DNA from: Gemmatimonadota bacterium
GTDB lineage: Bacteria; Gemmatimonadota; Gemmatimonadetes; Longimicrobiales; Gaopeijiaceae
DNA length: 64,000 nucleotides
Direction: 5' to 3'
Assembly (NCBI GenBank): GCA_022822425.1
Contig: JAJEBS010000247.1
Location: 1-64,000, forward strand
Positions 51,351 to 59,659 of this stretch are shown here, in pieces. How positions within the stretch are numbered: the first letter of the stretch is position 1; the number at the start of each line of letters is the position of its first letter. The notes beneath the pieces were generated by a model, which was given only the letters and a program-made list of their open reading frames with translations, was not told where the DNA came from and did no database searches. A program made the translations under genes and the position numbers.

Positions 51351-53495
51351 ATGCGCAAGCGTTCGCGTTTCATCCGGCCACGCGGCGTCATGCAGCGTCG
51401 CTCATCGCAAGCAGGCATTCCATGGATCGCCGCCTTGCTGACGCTGACTACCAGTTCGTGCGACCCGGCGGGCCGCGATGCCCAACCTGCGCCTGCGCGC
51501 GATTCCGCGGGCGTGACCATCATCGACAACGACGGCCCCGACGAAATGCTTGACATCCGAGCCGTGCGAACGGTCGATCTCGTACCCCCCGACAGCGCGC
51601 TTACGGCGGTTCCGTGGGGTGTGGCCGCGGATCCGATGACAGGCCGGATCTACCTGGCGGACTGGACAGGGGAGAGAGTCGTGGCCTTCGACGCTTCAGG
51701 AGCCTATGCAGGCAGCTACGGACGCTCGGGGGACGGACCCGGAGAGTTTCGCAATCCCGCCGCCGTATCCATGGACCCGTACGGAGCTCTCACGGTGTGG
51801 GACACCGGCCGGCAGATCCTGAATCGCTGGTCGAGCGAGGGCGATCTCCTGAACGAGCAGCGCCCGGAGCTGGCCTACTGGGGTCCGGGATTCGCGATCG
51901 GAAGCGACTGGCTCGCCACGGTGACGAGCGCCACGTCGTCATCGGGAATGGTCACGGAGCAGCGACTCGTCGTCGAGAGAGGACAAACGACGACGACGCT
52001 GCACGAGGTCCCGATGGAACTGGCGGTCATGGAGTTCGGCGGCGGATCCTTTCCGGGGCCCAGGGTGCTTGCTCCCTCGGTCATCTGGACGCACCGGGGA
52101 GACTCCATCTTTTTCCTGAACGGGCCGGGCTATCGCATCGACAAGCATGCCGGCGGCTCGGTGGTGTCGAGCATCAGACGGTCCGTGGATCCGATCGACG
52201 TTACACGGGAGATGGCCGTAAGAGGTGCGGAGTTCGGCCCCGGTCCCTATGGAATGTTCATGCGGCGCTTCGGGCTGGAGGCGGAGGATATCGTGGCCGC
52301 GGTCGGATACGAGGAGCAGGTCTCGCCGGTGCTGAGTATGGTCGCAGCTCCCGGAGGCCGGCTGTGGGTGACGCGCAGCACCGACGGAATGACGCCCCGC
52401 ATCGTCGACATCCTCGATTCCTCCGGAGGGTACGCGGGCTCGTTCGAGCTGCCCGGGGTTCCCGTTGCGTTCATCTCCGACTCGATCTTCGCGGGTCTCC
52501 GCCTGGAGGAAACCGGAGAGACGATCGTATCGCTCTACCGTCTGGCCGATGCGGACTCCAGTCGGGAGCCGGCGGACTCCGGTCGGGAGCTGGCGACGGA
52601 GAGCGGTGCGGCCGTGAACCCGCCGGTTCCGACATCGGCCGGATTTCACGAGTTCCGCGACTGCCCGGAATGCCCCCTGATGGTCGAACTGCCTCCAGGC
52701 GAGTTCGTGATGGGACGAGGCGCGCACGAGCAGCCGGATCCCGGAAACCCGCCGCCACCCGAGTGGCTGGTGGAGGCGCAGAACCCGCCCACCGAGGTGC
52801 GGATCGCTTACTCCTTCGCCATCGGCAAGTACGAGGTGACGTTCGGGGAATGGGACCTCTGCGTCGACGCCGGAGGGTGCACGTATGTGCCCGGCGACAA
52901 CGGCTGGGGACGCGGCGACCGGCCGGTGATCAACCTCGCCCGTCCCGATGTCGACCAGTACGTCACATGGATCGGCGAGCGCACGGGCCGGGCCTACCGC
53001 CTGCCCAGCGAGGCGGAGTGGGAATACGCCGCGCGAGGCGGCACGACGACAACCCGCTACTGGGGGGACGGGCCCGGCGCCGGCATGCTCACCTGTGAAG
53101 GCTGCCCGGGCCGCCGATGGGAACTCAGGAACACAACTCCCGCAGGGTCGTTCCCGGCCAACCCGTTCGGACTCCACGACACAATCGGGAACGTGACGGA
53201 ATGGGTTGCCGATTGCTGGAATGCCACTCACGCCGGTAATCCCGGCGACGGCTCCGCGAGGATAGAAGAATCTCCATGGTGGCAGGACGGCGGTTGCATA
53301 CGGCCTGTCAAGCGAGGCAGCAGCTGGTCATCCTACTCGTGGTCGGTAACGGCCGCCTACCGCCGCTACCATTGGCCGGGCCCGTGGAACGACCGGGAAA
53401 CCATGACCGGCTTCCGACTGGTTCGACCCATCGCATCGGACCCGGCGGACGGTCCAGCACTCGACGCGCACTCACGGAGGCAAGATCAGCCATGA
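51351..53495 (+). CDS. 6-bladed beta-propeller lipoprotein fused to C-terminal FGE/SUMF1-like domain
   Basis: Lipobox LTTSSC; propeller GRSGDGPGEFRNPAAVSMDPYGALTVWD; FGE-like LPPGEFVMG, YRLPSEAEWEYAARGG, AGSFPANPFGLHDTIGNVTEWVADCW, VKRGSSWSS, MTGFRLVRP. Confidence 0.9.
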   Translation: MRKRSRFIRPRGVMQRRSSQAGIPWIAALLTLTTSSCDPAGRDAQPAPARDSAGVTIIDNDGPDEMLDIRAVRTVDLVPPDSALTAVPWGVAADPMTGRIYLADWTGERVVAFDASGAYAGSYGRSGDGPGEFRNPAAVSMDPYGALTVWDTGRQILNRWSSEGDLLNEQRPELAYWGPGFAIGSDWLATVTSATSSSGMVTEQRLVVERGQTTTTLHEVPMELAVMEFGGGSFPGPRVLAPSVIWTHRGDSIFFLNGPGYRIDKHAGGSVVSSIRRSVDPIDVTREMAVRGAEFGPGPYGMFMRRFGLEAEDIVAAVGYEEQVSPVLSMVAAPGGRLWVTRSTDGMTPRIVDILDSSGGYAGSFELPGVPVAFISDSIFAGLRLEETGETIVSLYRLADADSSREPADSGRELATESGAAVNPPVPTSAGFHEFRDCPECPLMVELPPGEFVMGRGAHEQPDPGNPPPPEWLVEAQNPPTEVRIAYSFAIGKYEVTFGEWDLCVDAGGCTYVPGDNGWGRGDRPVINLARPDVDQYVTWIGERTGRAYRLPSEAEWEYAARGGTTTTRYWGDGPGAGMLTCEGCPGRRWELRNTTPAGSFPANPFGLHDTIGNVTEWVADCWNATHAGNPGDGSARIEESPWWQDGGCIRPVKRGSSWSSYSWSVTAAYRRYHWPGPWNDRETMTGFRLVRPIASDPADGPALDAHSRRQDQP
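52554..52595 (+). repeat. 21-bp tandem duplication in the interdomain linker (DSSREPA/DSGRELA)
   Basis: GACTCCAGTCGGGAGCCGGCG followed by GACTCCGGTCGGGAGCTGGCG (19/21 identical). Confidence 0.8.
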
Positions 53496-53863
53496 GCGAA
53501 ACACACCCCACCGGCGACCAGGAATTCGACGCGCAGGGCTTCGCCCGGGGAATCCACGAGCTGCTGGTCCTCGCCGCGCTGCGGGAGAGCCCCAGGCACG
53601 GCTACCAGATCGCCCTGGACGTGGAGGCGCACAGCAACGGGGTCTTCCGGTTCCGGCACGGCACCCTGTATCCGATCCTGCACCGGATGGAGGGGAACGG
53701 GCTCATCCAGGGCCGCTGGTCGAGCGGGGGCGGGCGGAGGAGGAAGGTATATTCGCTCACCGACATCGGCCGCAGGCACCTCAGCGGAGAAACGGACCGG
53801 GTTCAGGAGATCCTGTCCGGGCTCATGCGGATGCTTCGCCGCGCGCGGGAGCTCCCGGCGTGA
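53492..53863 (+). CDS. PadR family transcriptional regulator
   Basis: ELLVLAALRESPRHGYQIALDVEAHSNGVFRFRHGTLYPILHRMEGNGLIQGRWSSGGGRRRKVYSLTDIGRRHL; ATGA overlap with the upstream gene. Confidence 0.93.
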   Translation: MSETHPTGDQEFDAQGFARGIHELLVLAALRESPRHGYQIALDVEAHSNGVFRFRHGTLYPILHRMEGNGLIQGRWSSGGGRRRKVYSLTDIGRRHLSGETDRVQEILSGLMRMLRRARELPA

Positions 53864-54675
53864 GTGCGTTCCAGCCGACGCTTCGCAGGTTGGACCGCGA
53901 TCTGACGGTTCCCATTCCGGACCGCCTCAGGATCCTGCGCGAGCTCGAGTACGACCTCGAGGCGCTCTCCGGCGAACTCGAAGCCCGGGGTACGCCCCAG
54001 GACGAAGCCCGCGCCCGTGCGCTGGACGCCCTCGTACCGGATGGGGCGACGCTCCGCGAACTCGACCGCCTCCACGCCTCCCACTACCGCCGGCTCACCC
54101 GCCACTTCAGCCCCGGCCGCCTGCGAACCATCGAGCGGTCGGCGCTGGCCCTAGCCACCGCGGTTGTGCTCTTCGCGGAGACCTTCCTGCTCCTGCGGGC
54201 CGACTGGCTCCGCCATGCATCGCCCTTCCTGTGGCCGGTTCTCGGGCTGGGCACACTCCTTTTCGCAGCCATCGCCACGCTTTCGTTCAGGCTGTGGGTC
54301 AAGCGCGACCACCAGGATCCGGCCGCGAACCTCCGCGTCATCCTGTTCCTGTCCGGCCTGACGCTCGCCACCGGCATCTTCGGCGCCCTTGCCGACCTCC
54401 TGCGGCTCGCGGGGGTTCTGGAGGCCGAGCCCGGACTGGCCGGATCGCTCCTGCTCGAATGGCTGCCCGCGAGCAGCGTCCTGCTCTCGTTCTCACTGCT
54501 CCTGGCCCTCGCCGGAGGGCTGGCCTGGTTCATTCCGGCACACTGGCTCGCACTTGTTTCCGGCGCGCACGCCGAGCTGCTGGGCCATCCCATGCCGGAC
54601 GCTCGCCCCGGGGCGCCGCGGTCACTCGACCCTGCGCGTCCACACCAACCCGCATCCCTGGGAGAATCATCATGA
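53860..54675 (+). CDS. Membrane protein with HAAS-like cytoplasmic N-terminus and four predicted TM helices
   Basis: RLRILRELEYDLEALSGELEARGTPQDEARARAL (HAAS-like); GTG start overlaps padR stop (GTGA). Confidence 0.75.
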   Translation: MSAFQPTLRRLDRDLTVPIPDRLRILRELEYDLEALSGELEARGTPQDEARARALDALVPDGATLRELDRLHASHYRRLTRHFSPGRLRTIERSALALATAVVLFAETFLLLRADWLRHASPFLWPVLGLGTLLFAAIATLSFRLWVKRDHQDPAANLRVILFLSGLTLATGIFGALADLLRLAGVLEAEPGLAGSLLLEWLPASSVLLSFSLLLALAGGLAWFIPAHWLALVSGAHAELLGHPMPDARPGAPRSLDPARPHQPASLGESS

Positions 54676-55073
54676 CCGCGATGGAAGCCTTCGAAGCCCT
54701 CGGCGTCATCCGCTGGCCACTCACCTTCTCGCTGCTGGTGGTCGTCGCCCTGGCGCTGTGGTCGCTCGCGCTGGTGTGGCACAGTGCCATGCCGGGCCGG
54801 CACGCCAAGGCCTGGATCGACGCCATCCTGTTCTGGGGAGGGTTCGCGGCCATCAGCGGCGTGCTGGGCACACTGGTCGGCATCATCATCACCTTCCAGT
54901 TCATCGAGTTGGCCGGCGAGGTCGTGGCGACGCTGGTGGCGGGAGGCATCAAGGTCGCGCTCCTCAGTTCGGCGCTCGGCACCCTGATCCTGGCCGTCGC
55001 TTCCCTGCTCTGGTTTGGACTGCAACTGCGCTGGCGCTTCCTGGTCGCGGAACACGCGGGCGGTCCGGCGTAG
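54672..55073 (+). CDS. Minimal MotA/TolQ/ExbB-like membrane protein (133 aa)
   Basis: GVLGTLVGIIITFQFIELAGEVVATLVAGGIKVALLSSALGTLILAVASLLWF, closely matching the 35094..35813 protein; ATGA overlap with upstream gene. Confidence 0.8.
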   Translation: MTAMEAFEALGVIRWPLTFSLLVVVALALWSLALVWHSAMPGRHAKAWIDAILFWGGFAAISGVLGTLVGIIITFQFIELAGEVVATLVAGGIKVALLSSALGTLILAVASLLWFGLQLRWRFLVAEHAGGPA

Positions 55074-57398
55074 TTACCGCGAGAACAGGTACGTGACCTT
55101 GACGATCAGCTGGCGCTCGCGGAAGGACGCGAACTCGTTGTACCTGCCGAACTCGTCGTATGCGTTCCGGCGCAGCTCGTCGTAGACGATGTAGATGTCG
55201 CTCCCCGGACGGTAGATGTAGTTGAAGCGCGCCGCGGTGCTCCACTGGTCGGTGAGCGAGTTGTACTGCGTGACGGTGCGCAGCGTCATCGCCGGGGAGA
55301 GCGCGTAGTCGACGCGGAACGAGGCGATGTCGGCGCTGAAGTCACCCCCGGGCAGGCGGACGTCGTTGCGCGTGAACGCCCCCTCGGCCGCCAGCTGGCT
55401 GGTCAGCCTGAAGCCCGCGCTGGCGCTGTAGTCGGTGCGGTCGCCGTCGAAGAAGGTCTGTGGAGAGTAGTAGACGGTCCCGTAGAGCCTGCGCGACGGG
55501 TCGCTGTTGAACGAGAAGCGCCAGTCGCCGAAGCGGTAGGTCCCCGGCGCCACGACGATGTCGGGCCGCACGCGGAAGGGATCGTCCAGCACCTCCAGGT
55601 TGGCGTTGTACCAGACGTTGATGTAGGCCCCGTTCTGGAGCCTCGTCCCCAGCATGTGGTGGATGCGGCGCGTCACCAGCCGGTTGTTCTGGTCGGTGGT
55701 GTACGTGATGTTGACCATCGGGTCGAAGACGCGCACCCCGAAGCGGCCCGGCCTGGGATTGCGCTCCAGGTGGAGCTTGCTGATGCGGATCCCGTTGCGC
55801 GGCAGGAAGCCCACCTCCGGGTTGAAGTTCTCCTGGAAGTCCGAGTACTCGCCGTAGACGTTCCAGTCCTCGTCCAGCCATCCGAGACGGATGTAGCCGG
55901 CCAACTGACCGTCGGTGACCCCCGTGGTCGAGGTCTTGGCGATGAAGCTGTTGACCAGGAAGGCCGGGTGCGGGGCCAGCGTCATGTCCGCGGCGAAGGT
56001 GCGGTTGATGTAGTGGCCGTCGCCCACATGCTTGTTGATGATCAGCGCGCCCACCTTTGAGCGCGCCATGATGTCGCGGCTGTAGCGGGCCACGAAGAAG
56101 TTCTCGCCGTCGCGGCCGGGCATTCCCCCGGCAACGTCGCCGGGCAGGCCGTCCGTCTGGATGTCCATGATGGCGATGTTGTTGCGGCCCACCTTTCCGG
56201 TCAGCCGCGCGCCCCCCAGGATCGGGATGGGATCACCCGTCTCGGACAGGCCGATGCGCCGGCTGAAGAACAGGTCCGCCACGCGCATGAAGGCGCTGTT
56301 GGTGCCGACGTTGAACTGGCCCGAGTTCTCCAGGAAGAACTCCCGCTTCTCGGGATAGAAGAGGGCGAAGCGGGTGAGGTTGACCTGCTCGTCGTCGACT
56401 TCGGCCTGGGCGAAATCGGTCCTGTAGGTGATATCCAGGTTCAGCCCGGCCGAGACCCCGTACTTGACGTCGAAGCCGATATCCCGTTGCCCGTCGTTCT
56501 CTACCACGCCCCCGGTCGCCACCCGCGTCCCGCCCCCGGTGACGAAAGGCTTGACGCGCAGGTCCATGCCCCGGTTGAGCGACTCCAGGCCGGTGAGGTT
56601 GCCGGCCAGGCTGACGCGCGTGAGGGTGTAGGGCTTCGGGATGCCCGCCCAGAACGCCTGCTCGTTCTTGCGGCGGATGTTGCGCATGAAGTTGATGCCC
56701 CACTCCTGGCGCTCCTGGTCGGGGAAGCGCAGGGTGACCATCGGAATGGCGATCTCCGCGGCCCAGCCGTCGTCGGTTCTGCGCGCGCCGACGTGCCAGA
56801 CCCCGTCCCAGTCCTTGTTGATGTTGGTCGCCACGCCAAAGCCGCGCCGGCTCCCTCCCTCCCCCTCCTCGAAAACCTGCTGCTCCAGCTTCGCCCCCAG
56901 AGGAGTGGTGACGAACATGTAGGCGGAGCGGTAGTCCTTGAAGGAGTCGAGGATGATCTGGAAGTTGTCCTCCTCCAGGATTCGGTCGGAATCGCGGCGC
57001 ATCTCGGTGGCGATGACGCCGTCCGGCTCCGAGTCGAATGCCCGCACCCCGATGTAGAGGTTCTCCCCGTCGTAGAGGATCCGCGCCTCGGTGCGCTCCG
57101 ACGCAGGAGCTCCCTCGTCGGGCTCCTGCTGCACAAAGGCGTCGATGGCTTCGGCCGCGCTCCAGAACGGCTCGTCGAGGACTCCGTCCAGGACCGGCGC
57201 CACGTCCACGCGGGAGGCGGCGACGCTGTGGCCGTTCTGACCGTTCTGGCCGTTCTGGGCGGAGAGCGGCGCAGTGGCCACGATGGCCACAAGAGCCGCG
57301 ACCGCCAGGGCGTGTATGCTGTGGTACATTCGGTGAGCACGGAAACGATCACGCGCCAGGGGCCGGATCGCTGCCAGGAACACGGTGGTTGCTCGCAC
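55074..57398 (-). CDS. DUF5916-type protein: CBM9-like domain plus outer-membrane beta-barrel
   Basis: VDVAPVLDGVLDEPFWSAAEAIDAFVQQEPDEGAPASERTEARILYDGENLYIGVRAFDSEP; NLTRFALFYPEKREFFLENSGQFNVG. Confidence 0.9.
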   Translation of the reverse strand: MRATTVFLAAIRPLARDRFRAHRMYHSIHALAVAALVAIVATAPLSAQNGQNGQNGHSVAASRVDVAPVLDGVLDEPFWSAAEAIDAFVQQEPDEGAPASERTEARILYDGENLYIGVRAFDSEPDGVIATEMRRDSDRILEEDNFQIILDSFKDYRSAYMFVTTPLGAKLEQQVFEEGEGGSRRGFGVATNINKDWDGVWHVGARRTDDGWAAEIAIPMVTLRFPDQERQEWGINFMRNIRRKNEQAFWAGIPKPYTLTRVSLAGNLTGLESLNRGMDLRVKPFVTGGGTRVATGGVVENDGQRDIGFDVKYGVSAGLNLDITYRTDFAQAEVDDEQVNLTRFALFYPEKREFFLENSGQFNVGTNSAFMRVADLFFSRRIGLSETGDPIPILGGARLTGKVGRNNIAIMDIQTDGLPGDVAGGMPGRDGENFFVARYSRDIMARSKVGALIINKHVGDGHYINRTFAADMTLAPHPAFLVNSFIAKTSTTGVTDGQLAGYIRLGWLDEDWNVYGEYSDFQENFNPEVGFLPRNGIRISKLHLERNPRPGRFGVRVFDPMVNITYTTDQNNRLVTRRIHHMLGTRLQNGAYINVWYNANLEVLDDPFRVRPDIVVAPGTYRFGDWRFSFNSDPSRRLYGTVYYSPQTFFDGDRTDYSASAGFRLTSQLAAEGAFTRNDVRLPGGDFSADIASFRVDYALSPAMTLRTVTQYNSLTDQWSTAARFNYIYRPGSDIYIVYDELRRNAYDEFGRYNEFASFRERQLIVKVTYLFSR

Positions 57399-57422
57399 GG
57401 GGAATCCTGTCCGGGTTGAAAG

Positions 57423-57461
57423 GAAAGAGCGCCGGGAGAAGGTATCTCCCGGCGCTCTTTC
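57423..57461 (-). terminator. Strong intrinsic-terminator-like hairpin (17-bp perfect stem, 5-nt loop)
   Basis: GAAAGAGCGCCGGGAGA-AGGTA-TCTCCCGGCGCTCTTTC, 30 bp downstream of the 57491..58690 gene stop. Confidence 0.8.
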
Positions 57462-57490
57462 GGCGCCAGCCCGACCGGTTCCCGGCTCCG

Positions 57491-58690
57491 CTAGCTGCCA
57501 CCTCCCCGCCTGCGCGCGGTGCGGCCGGTCGAACTCCGCGACCCACCGCCTCCGCCGGACGAGACGCCGGCCGAAGAGCCTCTGCCATCACGTCCCGCGG
57601 TGGCGACGCCGCGGGGCAGGCTGCCACCGCTGCGCGTATATCCCTGACCCCGGACCAGCCTTCCCCGGGAGGATTCCACGCGCGGTTCGACCGACACCAC
57701 GACCGGACGATAGCCGACGCCGTAGAGGCTGTTGTATCCCAGCCCGTAGCCGCCGTACCCGTAGCCGTAGGGCGAATAGCCGTACCTGTACGGGGAATAC
57801 CCGTACCCGTAGTACCCGAAGCCGAAAGGCGAGTAGTATCGCGGCCAGCCGAAGCTGCTGCGCTCACGGACCCGCCCACGCTGCGCAATGGCGGTTCCCG
57901 TCTGGTCTTCCTCCTGCAGCCGGAAACGCCGGGGGTGGGACACCGCGACCACGACATCGATCACATCCGAGGCAACCCCGGCGTCCGCCATGCGGATCAG
58001 CTGTTCCGCATTCACGTTCATGTCGGGCGCGCTTTCCACCAGCCAGGCCTGGACGGTTTCGGCATGCAGCACCTGGCTGGCCTCGACGATCGAGGTGACG
58101 GTAGGCGCCGTGGTCGAATACATGCGGGCCGCGCGGACCGCCATCTCCTGTCCGGTGGCCAGGTCGCCGTACCCGGCAGCCTCCGCGGCCTCGGGGGTCG
58201 CCATGCGATAGTGCTGAACCCAGGGCGTAACCTGACCTTCCACCTCCACCGAACTGACATCCATCCACTCGGTGGGGTTCACCATCACCATCATCCCCGA
58301 CCCCTTCCGGTTCACCGCGTTGTCGCAGACGTGTTCGGAGCGGTGGTAGACGCGGTGCCCGTCAGCGGAGAAGCGCCAAGTGGTGGTGCCCTCGCACCCT
58401 TCCTGGGTGGCGTCAACCGGTCGCCCATCGGCGCGCGCCACCTCGCGCGAGACGACCTCGCTGCCGCGCACGGTCACGAACTCCGCCGATACCCGGTCGT
58501 CGCCGGGGATCACGCACAGCGTGGACGCGTCCTCGACATCCTGGCCGATGGGTGCCCAGCACCCCTGGAAAGCCAGCCAGCTGCCGACAGGGGACTGTCC
58601 TTCAATGGGGACGGTGCCGACCAATAGCAGCAGCGCGACGGCCGAACACCGCCGGATCACAGCCGCCGAGACTTCCTGACGTGCTCTCAT
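57491..58690 (-). CDS. Secreted hypothetical protein with Tyr/Gly-rich low-complexity segment and Gly/Ser/Arg-rich C-terminus
   Basis: Signal peptide; FGFGYYGYGYSPYRYGYSPYGYGYGGYGLGYNSLYGVGY; ...SSGGGGGSRSSTGRTARRRGGGS. Confidence 0.72.
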   Translation of the reverse strand: MRARQEVSAAVIRRCSAVALLLLVGTVPIEGQSPVGSWLAFQGCWAPIGQDVEDASTLCVIPGDDRVSAEFVTVRGSEVVSREVARADGRPVDATQEGCEGTTTWRFSADGHRVYHRSEHVCDNAVNRKGSGMMVMVNPTEWMDVSSVEVEGQVTPWVQHYRMATPEAAEAAGYGDLATGQEMAVRAARMYSTTAPTVTSIVEASQVLHAETVQAWLVESAPDMNVNAEQLIRMADAGVASDVIDVVVAVSHPRRFRLQEEDQTGTAIAQRGRVRERSSFGWPRYYSPFGFGYYGYGYSPYRYGYSPYGYGYGGYGLGYNSLYGVGYRPVVVSVEPRVESSRGRLVRGQGYTRSGGSLPRGVATAGRDGRGSSAGVSSGGGGGSRSSTGRTARRRGGGS

Positions 58691-58737
58691 GCTCCTTCCC
58701 TCCGCTGACGCCTTCCGTACCTTCAGGGGCGCCGTGG

Positions 58738-59493
58738 TCAACCGCCCATGCGGATTCCAAAGCCCGCGAGGACCTGGAATCCGGACAGGTCGATGTTGTC
58801 AAAACCCTCGAACGCGCGATCCATGGGGCCGCTGGACCAAGAATAACGCCCTTCCGCCGTCAGCACGAATCGCGGCCCCATTGCGAACTCCACGCCGCTG
58901 AAGACGTGTACGAAGGGGGTCGTGCCGTCCGACAGCAACTGGTCATGGAAAATGTCCAGCGTCTCGACATCGACGAAATCCCCGTCCTGCTCGAACCTGT
59001 AGTAGTTGCCGCCGCCGCCCGCCCCGACGTAGGGCACGAAGCCGGACGGTACCCACGCAAAACGGCCCAGGCTGCGGCCGCGGTCCCGCAGGTAGTAGCG
59101 CACGCTCAGCGTGAACGGGAGCTTCGAGTGCGTGGTCACCTGCTCGATGGGCTGGCCATCGGTGTCTTCCCAGTCGCGGAACTCGGAGGGGGTCTCGCTC
59201 TTCGCGTAGCCCACGCCCGCCACCAGGTCGAGCCTGTCGCTCAGCCGCACACCGAGATCCACCCCGAAGACCGGGGCGGCGAAGCTGCTCTTTTCCAGCG
59301 TGAGCAATTCGCTCGTATAACTGAAGATGTCGCTCCCCGCGCGCGGGATGTCGTACCCGGTGCGGATGGACAAGGTGGCCCCGGGGCGACCGAAGAGAAA
59401 ACCGTCTCCGTCCTGCGCCCGAGCCATCGAAGGCAGCGCCGCCGCGCCCGCTGCCGCCGCAACCAGAAACGACACAATGGCCTGTCGATTCAT
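58738..59493 (-). CDS. Outer-membrane beta-barrel protein (OmpA/OprF barrel-like)
   Basis: Signal peptide ending ARA; alternating strands, GVRLSDRLDLVAGVGYAKSE, YVGAGGGGNYYRFEQDG. Confidence 0.72.
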   Translation of the reverse strand: MNRQAIVSFLVAAAAGAAALPSMARAQDGDGFLFGRPGATLSIRTGYDIPRAGSDIFSYTSELLTLEKSSFAAPVFGVDLGVRLSDRLDLVAGVGYAKSETPSEFRDWEDTDGQPIEQVTTHSKLPFTLSVRYYLRDRGRSLGRFAWVPSGFVPYVGAGGGGNYYRFEQDGDFVDVETLDIFHDQLLSDGTTPFVHVFSGVEFAMGPRFVLTAEGRYSWSSGPMDRAFEGFDNIDLSGFQVLAGFGIRMGG

Positions 59494-59602
59494 GGAGCAC
59501 TCCCGATATAATTGGATGCCGGTCCCGCACCTCAGCCGCTTGCGCATCCGGAACCACGTTCTACACGATTTCCGGTTACGCGTTCGCCGCTCCGGCTCAT
59601 CA

Positions 59603-59627
59603 TGGTTCTCCGCTGGGTGGAGAACCA
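59603..59627. promoter_or_regulatory. 9-bp perfect inverted repeat upstream of the NHL lipoprotein gene
   Basis: TGGTTCTCC-GCTGGGT-GGAGAACCA, 32 bp before ATG 59660. Confidence 0.5.
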
Positions 59628-59659
59628 CGCTGCAATCATCGTGCCGAAGGAGTCACGCC

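Noticed and set aside
52630-53450. Active formylglycine-generating enzyme
   Set aside because: The Cys residues expected for copper binding are missing in the RGSSW...YRRYHW segment, and no sulfatase gene with a CxPxR motif is visible nearby.
57228-57265. 9-bp tandem repeat (ccgttctgg) at the DUF5916 signal-peptide cleavage region (NGQNGQNGQNG)
   Set aside because: Short low-complexity coding repeat after a signal peptide; noted, but too small to interpret.
57423-57461. Regulatory palindrome or mobile-element inverted repeat
   Set aside because: Its position just after a stop codon, 17-bp GC-rich stem, 5-nt loop and pyrimidine-rich flank fit an intrinsic terminator better.
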